A stretch of DNA of 64,000 bases from Saccharomonospora glauca K62 (GTDB lineage: Bacteria > Actinomycetota > Actinomycetes > Mycobacteriales > Pseudonocardiaceae). The first letter of the stretch is position 1. Each line of letters starts with the position of its first letter. The notes beneath the pieces were generated by a model. The model was not told the DNA's origin. It worked only from the letters and a program-made list of their open reading frames with translations, and made no database searches. The translations under genes were made by a program, and so were the position numbers. The stretch spans positions 3,032,524-3,096,523 of the forward strand of contig NZ_CM001484.1 in assembly GCF_000243395.2 (NCBI RefSeq). The letters run 5' to 3'. Shown piece after piece: positions 7,258 to 15,828 of this stretch.

Positions 7258-8472
7258 ATGGCATGGCTGTGGTGGCGTCGAAAAGACGCTTCAGACCGGA
7301 GACACCGGCCGTTGTCGTGGCGGTGGATAGCGTTCTATGCCGCAATGGCTCTGAGCATCGGCGGTGCAGTGATGTGGTCTTTATGGCCACCGCCATTGAA
7401 ATCACTGGCTGAAGAGATTAAGGCTCGAGCAAATGCAGTCCAGGTCGGGTTGGTGGCTGTCGGTGCGGCGGGGGCGGCGTTCACACTGTGGCTAGCAGTA
7501 CGACGGCAAAGCACCACCGAAGAGGATTCACGGCAGCAGCGGATGACCGAGCTCTACACTGCTGCTGTCGAGCAGCTCGGTCATGACAGCGCTGCGGTAC
7601 GTCTCGGCGCATTGTATGCGCTGCAACGGCTGGGCCAGACCTATCCCGAGCAACGGCGGGCGATTGTCAACGTGTGGTGCGCCTACCTGCGAATGCCGTT
7701 TCGCGACCCCGACGCAGACGGCTTGGAGGAAGAAGAGCGCGAAAAGCGCCGTCAGGAGCTTGAAGTACGGCTAACAGTGCAGCGGCTGCTGCGCGAACAC
7801 GCCCACTCCGGCCCGCACAACGGCAAGCCCGCCTCACCTCGCTTCTGGGGTGATGAGCTGGATGTCGACCTCACTGGCGCCACCCTCCACCAACTCGACC
7901 TCAGCGGCTGTCGAATCCACCCAAACACGACCTTCACCGAGGCCACGTTCACCGGCGAGACCTCATTCCTCGAGGCTACGTTCACCGGCGAGACCTCATT
8001 CCTCGAGGCTACGTTCACCGGCGAGACCTCATTCCTCGAGGCCACGTTCACCGACCGCGTCTTATTCAATAAGGCCACGTTCACCAGCCACGTCTTGTTC
8101 TACAAGACCACGTTCACCAGCCACGCCTGGTTCTACAAGACCACGTTCACCAGCCAAACCTCGTTCAACAGTGCCTCGTTCACCAACGGCGCCTCGTTCA
8201 CCGAGGCCTCGTTCACCGGCGACGCCGCGTTCCACAGTGCCTCGTTCACCGGCGACGCCCAGTTCGAGGGTGTGGTGGCTTCCTGCGCTGGCGAGCACGT
8301 TTGGCCGGTGGGGTGGGAGTTGGTGCCAGCGGATGATGTGGACGTCCCTGAAGGTGGTGATCCGGACGCCACCTGGGGGCGGCTGGTGCAGTTGAACGGG
8401 GCGGCAAGCGGTGAGGCGCCGGGCGAGCCGGATGAGGACGTCGAGGGCCCACGGAGACCTGACGTGCCCTAG
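7258..8472 (+). CDS. membrane-anchored pentapeptide-repeat protein
   Basis: A 404-residue protein with two N-terminal membrane helices (about 23-45 and 60-82), a helical linker (90-190), and Phe-centred pentapeptide-type repeats (about 210-345). The repeats alternate 5 and 6 residues between phenylalanines, the 11-residue period of the PF13576 type. A short acidic C-terminal tail follows. Such proteins fold as a right-handed beta helix; this one would face the cytoplasm. Related actinomycete proteins have no defined role. The repeat DNA contains three near-identical 33-bp units. Confidence 0.8.
   Translation: MAWLWWRRKDASDRRHRPLSWRWIAFYAAMALSIGGAVMWSLWPPPLKSLAEEIKARANAVQVGLVAVGAAGAAFTLWLAVRRQSTTEEDSRQQRMTELYTAAVEQLGHDSAAVRLGALYALQRLGQTYPEQRRAIVNVWCAYLRMPFRDPDADGLEEEEREKRRQELEVRLTVQRLLREHAHSGPHNGKPASPRFWGDELDVDLTGATLHQLDLSGCRIHPNTTFTEATFTGETSFLEATFTGETSFLEATFTGETSFLEATFTDRVLFNKATFTSHVLFYKTTFTSHAWFYKTTFTSQTSFNSASFTNGASFTEASFTGDAAFHSASFTGDAQFEGVVASCAGEHVWPVGWELVPADDVDVPEGGDPDATWGRLVQLNGAASGEAPGEPDEDVEGPRRPDVP
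7942..8040 (+). repeat. three tandem 33-bp units inside the pentapeptide gene
   Basis: Three consecutive 33-bp units, identical except for gcc/gct in the first codons, each encode eleven residues (A-T-F-T-G-E-T-S-F-L-E). Surrounding repeats are diverged at DNA level, so these arose recently by slippage or unequal exchange. Copy number probably varies between strains. Confidence 0.9.
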
Positions 8473-8586
8473 CTCGGCGGGGTGTGGGTGCTGCCGCATA
8501 ACGCGTATTGTGTCCACCCGTGCCTGCGACAGAGTCCGGCGCGGCCCCACCCAAGCCGCCCGCTAGGGGAAATCGACGCAGCCTTA

Positions 8587-9461
8587 GAGCGTGTCTCACT
8601 TGGCTTGTTTGAGCTTCTTGAAGCAGGTCAGTGCGGCGGCGAGGGCGAGGAAGCCTTTGAAGGCATCGGCGCGGCGTTCGTAGCGGATGGTCAGGCGTCG
8701 GTAACCGGCCAGCCAGGCGATGCTGCGTTCGACGACCCAGCGGTGGCGGCCCAGTTTCTGGCTGGTCTCGATGCCGATGCGAGCCAGGCGGGGCACAATT
8801 CCCCGTCGCTGCAACCAGACTCGGCGTTCGGCACTGTTGTATGCCTTGTCGCCGTGCAGCTTGCCGGGCTTGCGGCGGCGAGGTCCGCGGCGGGACCGGA
8901 TCGCGGGGATGGCGTTGACCAAGGGCTTGACAGCGAACCCGTCCGGGGTGTTGGCCGCGGAAATGCCGGTGGCCAGGGGCAGTCCGCCCCGGTCGGTGAG
9001 CACATGCAGCTTCGAGCCCGGCTTGCCTCGGTCGACCGGATTCGGTCCGGTCATAGCGCCCCCCTTTTCGCCCGCACCGCGGCGGCATCCACCACGGCCC
9101 GGGACCAGTCGATCAGCCCTTGACTGCCCAGCTCGTCGAGCACCCCCCGGTGGATCCGGGCCCACAATCCGGCCTCGGTCCATCGCAGAAACCATCGATG
9201 CGCGGTGGGCACTTTCACCCCGAACGACGGCGGTAACCACCGCCAGGCACACCCGCTGGTGAGCACATACACGATCGCGGTGAACACCTTGCGTGCATCC
9301 GCCGGTGCCCGCCCACCACCCTGCGGGCGCTCTCCAGCCTGTGGAATCAGCGGCTCGACCAGCTCCCAGAGCTCGTCGGGAACCAACCGCTGTGACAACG
9401 CATCAACCACAGACGATGATCTTGCCCTGAACACCGATCAAGATCCAAACGAGACACGCTC
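8587..9461 (-). mobile_element. IS5-family (IS427-like) insertion sequence
   Basis: An 875-bp element with perfect 11-bp terminal inverted repeats (GAGCGTGTCTC at 8587-8597 and its complement at 9451-9461) and a 2-bp TA on each side, the target duplication expected for the IS427 group. It carries one transposase in two overlapping frames. It lies about 115 bp after the pentapeptide gene. Ends and frames look undamaged, so it may be active. Confidence 0.88.
8596..9434 (-). CDS. IS5-family transposase in two frames (orfA/orfB)
   Basis: The N-terminal frame (9434 to 9051) carries the transposase N-terminal domain with W-R-W-L-P-P and W-x(4)-L. The C-terminal frame (ending at 8596) has the DDE portion: D-R-G (second Asp region), G-D-K-A-Y and R-H-R-W-V-V-E-R with the catalytic Glu. 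They join in the -1 direction at A4G6 (minus strand, 9068-9059), a plausible programmed frameshift as in other IS427 members. The true start may be a GTG a few codons inside 9434. Confidence 0.82.
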
Positions 9462-9464
9462 TAA

Positions 9465-10034
9465 ACACCCGTAGCTGGTTGTCAGGAAAAATGCCCAGCA
9501 ACATGCCATATTCACTCGAACGGACGAATGCGGCAACGCCATGTTCGAGAGCTGGCACTCGGTGGAGGGCCTGAGTGGTATTGGTGCGAGATCCTCCGTA
9601 GAGACGGTCAATTCTGGTCAAGGCACCTGTCGAGCTACAGGTGTTGACACGGCTTACCGAACTGTTTGTCGACATTGTTTGTCGGCGCGGGTTGTCGACA
9701 CTGGCGACCAGTACGCCGTCGCTAGCGATTCCTCACGAGCAGTTACGTCGATGAGTCCGCTCGCCACGTCAAGCAGCCGTAGTGCGTCGTCACGCTCACC
9801 GAGTTACGCGTACCCGTGCGTCGCCTGGGCTGCCGTGTCGACTCGCGGTCACGTCACAGCTCGCCGGACGGCGGCGATGGCCGGCAACGAGCTCGCCAGC
9901 CCGCTAAGCGCCAAGTGGTCACTCGACGCATCCACGCCGCTACAAAGTCACGAGCCCCGAAGGCGCTGCCTCGCCCGATTCCAACGTCCACTACCCTCCT
10001 TAGTACAAGCTTCTGAAGCGGCACAGGTGGGTAG
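9465..10034. other. gene-poor stretch with palindromes
   Basis: I find no convincing gene in these 570 bases; the open frames have unnatural composition. Two copies of the palindrome TGTCGACA occur at 9667-9674 and 9693-9700, with related TTTGTCG half-sites between them, resembling an operator. A BlaI-type operator follows at 9989. The rest looks like decayed sequence between the IS and the lipoprotein gene. Confidence 0.5.
9989..10005. promoter_or_regulatory. BlaI-type operator 1 (CACTA-N7-TAGTA)
   Basis: CACTA-CCCTCCT-TAGTA, one arm base off the perfect palindrome, ends 29 bases before the lipoprotein gene at 10035, within promoter distance. It belongs to the eleven-site family in this window. 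Confidence 0.6.
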
Positions 10035-10931
10035 GTGCAGGTGACGAAACCACGGTGGCAAGGCACACGGTTGGCAGTGGTTCTCAGATGGCTCGCGGTG
10101 GCAGGATCCGCGGCGCTGCTGGCAGCTGGATGCGGAGCAAGCTCGGACTCCGGTTCTCAAGCCGATCAGCAAGCCGGGTCGCCCAATCTGGGGCACGTTC
10201 ACGGGCTCGGTATCAATCCGGCGGACGGTCAGCTGTACGTGGCGAGCCATCATGGGCTGTTCCTGGTGACCGAGCAGGACCGGCCGGAACAGATCGCCGG
10301 CCTCACCCAGGACTTTATGGGATTCACCGTCGCCGGCCCTGATCACTTCCTCGCAAGCGGGCACCCGGGACCGCAGGATCCGGACTTACCACCCCATCTG
10401 GGGTTGACCGAGAGCACTGACGCCGGTCAGACCTGGCAATCTGTCTCACTGTCCGGCGAGGTTGACTTCCACGCGCTGGAGGCCGCACACGGAGCCGTCT
10501 ACGGTTACGACAGCCAGTCGGGCCAGATCATGGTCAGCACGGACCAACACACTTGGGACCGCCGTGCGGCGCTGTCACTGGCCGACATCGCGGTGTCACC
10601 CGCCGAGCCCGAGATCGTTCTCGCCACCACCGAACAGGGCCCGATGCAAAGCACCGACGGCGGGAACACGTTCGCTCCGATCAGTGACGCTCCCATACTG
10701 GTGTTCGTGGACTGGCTCGCCGCAGACCGGCTCCTGGGTGTCGCCCCCGACGGCACGGTCTATGCCAGCGGCGACGCTGGCACCAGCTGGACCAAGCAGG
10801 GCACCGTGTCCGCGAGCCCACAAGCGATCCTGGCCCACGGCGAGTCCGACGTGTACGTCGCCACCGCCGAGGCCATCCACCGATCCAGTGACAACGGCAA
10901 GACCTTCCAGGTGTTCCAAACACTCAACTGA
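10035..10931 (+). CDS. F510_1955-type secreted lipoprotein with Asp-box repeats
   Basis: A 298-residue protein with a basic N-terminus, a hydrophobic segment and a lipobox (L-A-A-G-C, Cys at about 33), so an exported lipoprotein. The mature part has sialidase-type Asp-box repeats (S-T-D-x-G-x-T-W-like, at least four), a beta-propeller, and an N-terminal H-V-H-G-L-G. It matches the family labelled F510_1955 glycosylhydrolase, although no hydrolase activity can be read from sequence. The start is GTG at 10035 or 10041. Operator 1 lies just upstream and a strong hairpin follows. A decayed copy is at 51465-51690. Confidence 0.78.
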   Translation: MQVTKPRWQGTRLAVVLRWLAVAGSAALLAAGCGASSDSGSQADQQAGSPNLGHVHGLGINPADGQLYVASHHGLFLVTEQDRPEQIAGLTQDFMGFTVAGPDHFLASGHPGPQDPDLPPHLGLTESTDAGQTWQSVSLSGEVDFHALEAAHGAVYGYDSQSGQIMVSTDQHTWDRRAALSLADIAVSPAEPEIVLATTEQGPMQSTDGGNTFAPISDAPILVFVDWLAADRLLGVAPDGTVYASGDAGTSWTKQGTVSASPQAILAHGESDVYVATAEAIHRSSDNGKTFQVFQTLN

Positions 10932-10942
10932 GTCTGCGAGTG

Positions 10943-10986
10943 GAGTTCCCCGCAGGGTGAGCCGATCAGCCCACCCTGCGGAACTC
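10943..10986. terminator. hairpin between convergent units
   Basis: Arms GAGTTCCCCGCAGGGTG and CACCCTGCGGAACTC pair with one bulge around a 12-base loop. It lies between the lipoprotein stop and the end of the minus-strand DUF305 remnant and would serve both. Confidence 0.7.
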
Positions 10987-10989
10987 GAA

Positions 10990-11208
10990 TCAGCGCGGAA
11001 TGTGATCTTCGATGATCTCCGTCAATGTTTCGATCTCCCGGAGCTGGCCCTGGTACATCGTGTCGCACAGGGCCCGGAGCTTTTCGTGAAACGCCACGTC
11101 AGTACAGCGATCAGCACGAGGGAGCAGCGTCAAGTGGTGGCGAATGAAGTTTGTGGACATCAAGAGATCGAAGTCCTCTCCCTCCAGCCCTTCAAGGCGG
11201 CGCAGCGT
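10990..11208 (-). pseudogene. DUF305 C-terminal remnant
   Basis: About 70 codons resemble the second half of DUF305: F-I-R-H-H replaces the M-I-x-H-H motif and is followed by a helix ending Q-L-R-E-I. The N-terminal half, signal peptide and first H-H motif are absent, and the frame upstream is unrelated. Three intact DUF305 genes occur in the window (41772, 49257, 49964), so this is a decayed paralogue. Confidence 0.5.
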
Positions 11209-11261
11209 CTGCTCGCCGCCGCGCCCCGCACTCCCGCAAGGTTCCCGACCTAGCTTCGGGA

Positions 11262-12035
11262 GGCACGGCGAGCACGAGCTTGCGCTGGGAGAATGTTGAG
11301 GTTGATCTGCAGGGTGGGCAGCAGTGGAGCGCGACCTTGGCGAAGCAACCCCAGGCTGAGCAAAGTCCCGGGGTGATCGTCCTGCACGAGATCTTCGGGC
11401 TGACGTCAGAGATTCTCGAAGTTGCAGCATGCTTCGCCGAACGAGGTTACGTGGCCCTGGCCCCCGACCTGTACAGCGGCGGCAACCGGATTGCCTGCCT
11501 CACTCGCGCGATGGCCGAATCGAGCCGTGGTCGGCCAGGAGTCTTCACTGACCGGCTCGAGTCCGCCCGCCAATGGCTCGCACAGCGTCCGGAGGTCGAT
11601 CACGACCGGCTCGCCGTCATCGGCTTCTGCCTCGGGGCGGCTTCGCGTTAACCTTTGCCGCCACCGATGCGCCCGGTCTCCGCGCAGCTTCAGTGAACTA
11701 CGGGCACGTACCCACACATCGGGTGCTCTGTCCGGCAGTTGCCCGGTTGTCGCCTCCTATGGCCGCCGGGATCTCGTCTACGGACGGCACGCACACCGGT
11801 TGGTCAACGAATTGACCGAGCACGACATCGATCACGATGTCAAAGTCTATGGGGAGGCTGGGCACTCGTTCTTGACGAGAGGACATCACCCGCTCGGCCG
11901 GCTGGTCTTCCTCCCGCTGCGCCTTGGCTATCACGAAGACTCAGCGGCCGACGCCTGGATCGTATTTTCCGGTTCTTCGATCGGCACGTACAGGCAGGAA
12001 CGCAGGACGAGAACACAGAGCCAGAAAGCTCTTAG
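11262..12035 (+). pseudogene. dienelactone hydrolase family, frameshifted
   Basis: The whole alpha/beta hydrolase is recognisable but spread over several frames: L-H-E-I-F-G-L and the nucleophile elbow G-F-C-L-G in frame 1 (to about 11640), F-A-A-T-D-A-P-G in frame 2, S-Y-G-R-R-D and G-A-G-H-S-F-L (catalytic Asp and His) in frame 3, and a final F-F-D-R-H segment in another frame ending at 12035. At least three frameshifts exclude a working product. Catalytic residues remain, so the decay is fairly recent. Confidence 0.75.
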
Positions 12036-12136
12036 CTCACCACCGTCCGGGAAGGGAAGCCGGGCAGGACCCGTGAAACTGGGAGTCTGCTCCGCCCGGC
12101 GAGGAGATGCACGCTTCTCGGTAACCAGCGCTCAGC

Positions 12137-12475
12137 GCGGCGCTGTTCGTCACTGGCTTCTCGGCGGTGTTCACCCACCTCGTCCGCACTCGAGCTCTTT
12201 CAGGCCCAGAATCTGCAGGCGATCAACCTGGCCGGCAGCGCGCTGATCACCGTCATGGGACTCGCCACGATCAGCCTGCCCTTCCTGCCCCTCACCACCA
12301 GGCTGTCCCGAGGCAAAGTCCGCCTCGGCTGGCTTCACCGCCACGCCCGTCGCGACCGAGACCGCCGGAGGCCCTCTCTGTCGCGACGGGGCTCGTCATG
12401 ATGACGGGCGGCTGAACAGTACTCATGAGCCGAATGCTCGCCATCTACGCACGACTCGGATGGCCACCGATTTGC
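12137..12475 (+). pseudogene. CcdA/DsbD-type membrane protein remnant
   Basis: Pieces match the intact CcdA at 37108: F-V-T-G-F-S-A-V-F, then A-I-N-L-A-G-S-A-L, then R-G-K-V-R-L-G-W-L and finally Y-A-R-L-G-W-P-P-I. They lie in different frames with a stop before the end, and the segment with the cysteines is missing. It precedes an intact tlpA gene, so this was a ccdA-tlpA pair whose first member decayed. Confidence 0.7.
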
Positions 12476-12486
12476 CCTCTGGATAT

Positions 12487-12503
12487 ACTACCCAGGTTAG
12501 TAT
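12487..12503. promoter_or_regulatory. BlaI-type operator 2 (TACTA-N7-TAGTA)
   Basis: TACTA-CCCAGGT-TAGTA, extended to 6-base arms by flanking A and T. It ends 12 bases before the tlpA start, inside the leader or overlapping the promoter. Confidence 0.65.
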
Positions 12504-12515
12504 TTCAGGAGGTGC

Positions 12516-13172
12516 GTGTTGACCAGCGCCGGGCGGTGGACCATTGTCGTCATGATCCTGGCCATAGCCGGTATCGTCGCCCTGTGGCCGAGGACCGGCG
12601 ACGGCGACGCCGCCGACACTGGCATAGCGTCGGACACCGTACGGTCGGTGCCTCGTAAGGAGAGCGACACCAAACTCACCGAACTGCGGCAGCGCGCGAA
12701 GACGAGGCCCTGCCCGAGCCCCGCCCCCGATGCCCCCGCACCCGCGGGGCCGCTGGCCGGAGTCACCACCGCGTGCTTGGGTACTCCTGGCCCAGTGGAC
12801 CTCGGCGCGACGCTTGCCGGCAAGGCAACCCTGGTGAATGTCTGGGCATCCTGGTGTCCACCTTGCCGAGAAGAGATGCCCGTACTGGACGAGTACTCCG
12901 AGCGACCCGGCGCCATTCCGGTTCTCGGTGTCAATGTCCAGGAGGCGCCGTCGGACGGCCTCGCCTTCCTGGCCGACGTGGGCGTACGCTACCCCTCGGT
13001 ACACGACGGAAAGCGTGCCGTACAGGACGCCTTCCGCGTGCCGCCGGTTCTCCCGCTGAACTACCTCGTACGACCAGACGGGTCGGTCACCAGGATCACC
13101 AACCCGCTCGTGTTCCGCAGCCCGGATGAGGTCGAGGAGGCTGTGCGGCGCCATCTAGAGCGAGAGGGATAA
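12516..13172 (+). CDS. TlpA-like thiol-disulfide oxidoreductase, membrane-anchored
   Basis: A 218-residue protein with an N-terminal membrane anchor (about 8-26), a Pro/Ala-rich linker and a thioredoxin fold carrying W-A-S-W-C-P-P-C near residue 113. A cis-proline region (V-P-P-V-L-P) follows. It should act outside the membrane, reducing disulfides in apocytochromes or copper proteins. AGGAGG lies 3 bases before the GTG at 12516 or 6 before the TTG at 12519. An operator sits immediately upstream. Its usual partner CcdA, just upstream, is a pseudogene; CcdA proteins at 19855 or 37108 could supply electrons. Confidence 0.85.
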   Translation: MLTSAGRWTIVVMILAIAGIVALWPRTGDGDAADTGIASDTVRSVPRKESDTKLTELRQRAKTRPCPSPAPDAPAPAGPLAGVTTACLGTPGPVDLGATLAGKATLVNVWASWCPPCREEMPVLDEYSERPGAIPVLGVNVQEAPSDGLAFLADVGVRYPSVHDGKRAVQDAFRVPPVLPLNYLVRPDGSVTRITNPLVFRSPDEVEEAVRRHLEREG

Positions 13173-13218
13173 CAAAACCAGGCAAGCGACGCTGTGTTCC
13201 CCTGCACCCAGACTCGTG

Positions 13219-13730
13219 TCAGTTCCTCTTCTGGGGCAGGTTCGCGCATCCAGCTCCGGGAGCGTTCTCGTACCGATCCGTCAGGACCGCGTGGATGATC
13301 ATCCGCAGGCGTGCCGAGAGCTTCGGATGGCAAGTCGTCAGCGTCAGTGGGGAAGCCCTCGATTCCGGTGTCAAGACATTCGCCGCCCGGTACGGGATTG
13401 GCGCCACCGCATCGCAACGGTCCGCATCACGATCACCCAGTCGAAGGTGGCGCCGTACGCGTCCGCCAGCGGTTCACTTGCGTACGGCGGGCTTTGCGTC
13501 TCCTGCCGCACGTCCAGCTTGCCAACTCGCCCTCCAGCGGCAGGACTCGGTAGACGAAGAAGCTCTCTCACCCCCGCTGACGACCGCATCGCAGGACTTG
13601 AGTAGTGACCGGGTCCGATCTCCAGGGTCGCGGGATGGATCCTTTCCCGAATGGTGTACCCGTAGTCTGTCCGAAAGGCGAGATGTAGGTCCGAGCGAAA
13701 GCCTTCCGCTGACCGGCTGGATTCGCACCT
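13219..13730 (-). pseudogene. class E sortase remnant
   Basis: The C-terminal piece (13395 to 13219) has L-T-L-T-T-C-H-P followed by R-L-R-M-I-I-H-A, the active-site Cys and Arg strand of actinobacterial class E sortases. Farther upstream in another frame are I-G-P-G-H-Y and a Y-G-A-T-F segment like the sortase middle region. Frames are broken and the start is missing. Sortases anchor proteins to the wall; this one cannot be functional. Confidence 0.5.
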
Positions 13731-14037
13731 GCCAATCCTGCGACCACCGCTCTTCCGGTTATGCGCTGGGCCTAGCGTCGCAATCGCGCCGAGCTTCAGC
13801 TCGTCACGCACAGCTCGTACACTACAAAGAGCAACACGACCCGAGGTGATCAGGAACTCTGCGACAGCCTGCGCGAACTTGCAGCCTATTCCTTCTGGCT
13901 GCAGCTTCTTCGCTGGCTCGACCGGGAGGGTGCTGGAGCGGGGTGCCAGGTACGGCTCCAGGCTGGCCTGGTAGCGAAAATCGACGAATCTCAACAAGCA
14001 GAACCTCCCGCACCTCGAAGCGGAAGCAGGACTTTAT

Positions 14038-14054
14038 CACTATCCGAGATAGTA
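14038..14054. promoter_or_regulatory. BlaI-type operator 3, upstream of blaI
   Basis: CACTA-TCCGAGA-TAGTA lies about 86 bases before the BlaI start, consistent with autoregulation. A second palindrome, GTACC-N6-GGTAC, follows at 14056-14071 and could be another part of the promoter region. Confidence 0.65.
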
Positions 14055-14140
14055 GGTACCATCTTTGGTACATGAATCCGACAGCAAACACATGCGCAAG
14101 CCGACACCTGACGTAGGATGTCCAGCCATGAGGAGACGTG

Positions 14141-14506
14141 ATGCGCGGGCTGGGTGACCTCGAGGCCGCCGTGATGGACGTGCTCTGGCAAGCCGAGGAA
14201 CCGATCAAGGTCCGAGAGGTGCTGGAGCAGCTGGACACCGGCAAAAAACTTGCCTACACCACCGTTATGACGGTGCTGGACAACCTGTATCGCAAGAAGT
14301 GGGTTGATCGGGAACTGCACGGCAAGGCTTACTACTACGAACCGGCGTTCAGCCGCGAGGAGGCCGCCGTACAGGCTCTGCGCGATGTGCTCGGCGCTTC
14401 GGCTGACCGGGAAGCCGTCCTGATGCACTTCATCGCCTCGGTCTCCGACGAGGAGACCGACCTACTACGGAGCGCCCTGCGCAAGAAGCGGATCCGCAGG
14501 CGATGA
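14141..14506 (+). CDS. BlaI/MecI/CopY-family repressor
   Basis: A 121-residue protein covering the whole family: an N-terminal winged helix (L-E-A-A-V-M-D-V-L-W, then T-T-V-M-T-V-L-D-N-L-Y as recognition helix) and a C-terminal dimerisation helix pair. No metal-binding CxC tail of the CopY type is present. The ATG at 14141 has AGGAG 5 bases upstream. The gene overlaps the M56 peptidase by ATGA. In this family the peptidase cleaves or releases the repressor on a signal. It is the only complete BlaI gene here and the likely reader of the eleven TACTA-N7-TAGTA sites. Confidence 0.9.
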   Translation: MRGLGDLEAAVMDVLWQAEEPIKVREVLEQLDTGKKLAYTTVMTVLDNLYRKKWVDRELHGKAYYYEPAFSREEAAVQALRDVLGASADREAVLMHFIASVSDEETDLLRSALRKKRIRRR

Positions 14507-15456
14507 CAGCAGCCCTCACGCTGCTGGTAGGCGCGCTCGCCGCAGGCTGGCTCGTTCCAGGACTCCTGCACCGCACTGACCTGCGGCGGCACGACCCGGT
14601 ACTGCTGGTCGTGGTCTGGCTGCTGTCGATGATCGGGGTCCTTGTCAGCGCCGCCGTGGGCGTGGTCTTTCTGCTACTTCCCAGCCACGGCCCCGGCACG
14701 GCGGTACTGACGGCCGTCCACGAATGCTGGGCCGCCATCCAGCACGGCACACCACCCGAGACCGAGAAACTAGCAGGCCTGCTCGGGCTCGCCCTGCTCA
14801 TCGCGTTCGTGGTCCGGCTTGCCGTTGTGTTCGTCCGCGGGCTCCGGCGACGAGCCCGCGCCCGTGAAGCACACCTGTCGGTCCTTCGTCTGGTTGCACG
14901 CGCGGACCCGAACTCACCGGACACGCTGTGGCTCGCCCACGACCGACCACTCGCGTTCAGCATGGCGGGGCGTCCCGGCGTTGTCGTCGCCACCGAAGGA
15001 CTTGTTCGCCATTTGGACCAGAAAGCTGTGGAAGCTGTCTTCGCGCACGAACGTGCCCACCTCGCGGGCCGTCACCACCTGCTGATCGCCGGGGCCGAAG
15101 CACTCCGTGTAGCTATTCCTTTCCTCCCTCTCTTCCGGGATGCGCCGCGCGCTTTGCGCGAGTTGGTCGAACTCTCTGCTGACGCCGTTGCCGTACGTCG
15201 CTGCGGAACAGCAGCGGTCCGATCCGCCCTGCGGGACGTGTCCGGTCACGACGCTCCCAGCACGTCGCTCGCGATGGCCCGGTGTGCGGTGGACACGCGC
15301 ATCGCTCGACTACAAGTAGGCGCTACTTCTCCAACCGGAACTCGTCGCTTGGTCTCCTGTGCGATGGCGGGACTGGCTGCCGGCGTGCTGCCGTTCCTCG
15401 CAGGAGCCGGACTTCTCGCGGGCATCGCGCTGATCAGTTGCCCCCCGGTCAGCTGA
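14503..15456 (+). CDS. M56 (BlaR1-like) membrane metallopeptidase
   Basis: A 317-residue protein with membrane segments near residues 5-22, 35-60, 90-112, a segment near 190-210 and a C-terminal helix (275-300). The zinc motif is H182-E-R-A-H186 in a cytoplasmic loop. There is no penicillin-binding sensor domain, so it resembles the short mycobacterial form (Rv1845c type) rather than staphylococcal BlaR1, and the stimulus is unknown. Translationally coupled to blaI by ATGA. A paralogue at 42907 keeps the motif at the same positions. Confidence 0.88.
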   Translation: MTAALTLLVGALAAGWLVPGLLHRTDLRRHDPVLLVVVWLLSMIGVLVSAAVGVVFLLLPSHGPGTAVLTAVHECWAAIQHGTPPETEKLAGLLGLALLIAFVVRLAVVFVRGLRRRARAREAHLSVLRLVARADPNSPDTLWLAHDRPLAFSMAGRPGVVVATEGLVRHLDQKAVEAVFAHERAHLAGRHHLLIAGAEALRVAIPFLPLFRDAPRALRELVELSADAVAVRRCGTAAVRSALRDVSGHDAPSTSLAMARCAVDTRIARLQVGATSPTGTRRLVSCAMAGLAAGVLPFLAGAGLLAGIALISCPPVS

Positions 15457-15727
15457 GCCGCTAACGCGGAGGGCGCAACCCGGCCAAGATCGAGCTTCAT
15501 CAGTTGACGAATCACGGCTCGTGAGCGCGGACCGCCCGCCGCGGCCAGGAGCGCACACGCAAGGAACCCGTCAACCCATCTGGAGCCACGTCGGTACGCA
15601 ATCATCACGTTCCAGACCCTCACCATCGTTGGTTCCATAAGCTTCGAGGGTCACGGCCGGTCACACTTCCTTGCAGAATGGGAAACGCGAGGCGTAAGTC
15701 ACCTCGTACTTCGAGAGTCAGACGATC

Positions 15728-15744
15728 TACTATTGTGTCTAGTA
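15728..15744. promoter_or_regulatory. BlaI-type operator 4 (perfect, 8-bp arms)
   Basis: ATCTACTA-TTGTGTC-TAGTAGAT (15725-15747) is a perfect 8-base-arm palindrome, the longest in the family. It ends about 82 bases before the multicopper oxidase start. The rest of 15457-15828 holds no gene. Confidence 0.7.
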
Positions 15745-15828
15745 GATAACGACAGTTCTCCGAACGCCTTGCCATGCTCGGCCCCCGCCTGGAGTGAGGT
15801 AGGCCTGATCACCACTTCTGAGGGAGTC

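Noticed and set aside
7942-8040. CRISPR-like repeats
   Set aside because: Units are contiguous, without spacers, in frame, and encode the 11-residue period of a repeat protein.
8062-8550. Minus-strand repeat protein opposite the pentapeptide gene
   Set aside because: Its repeats are the antisense reading of the pentapeptide repeats; the plus-strand frame has membrane helices and a sensible start.
9403-9675. Long open frames around the right end of the IS element and just after it
   Set aside because: They run through the inverted repeat or overlap the IS, have unnatural composition and no ribosome site.
10990-11430. An intact 146-residue gene on the minus strand
   Set aside because: Only the last 70 codons resemble a known family; the first half is Arg/Ser/Pro-rich and antisense to the hydrolase pseudogene.
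14141-15456. A beta-lactam resistance switch (BlaI/BlaR1 with beta-lactamase)
   Set aside because: The M56 protein has no penicillin-binding domain and no beta-lactamase gene is in the window; operators sit at redox and copper genes.
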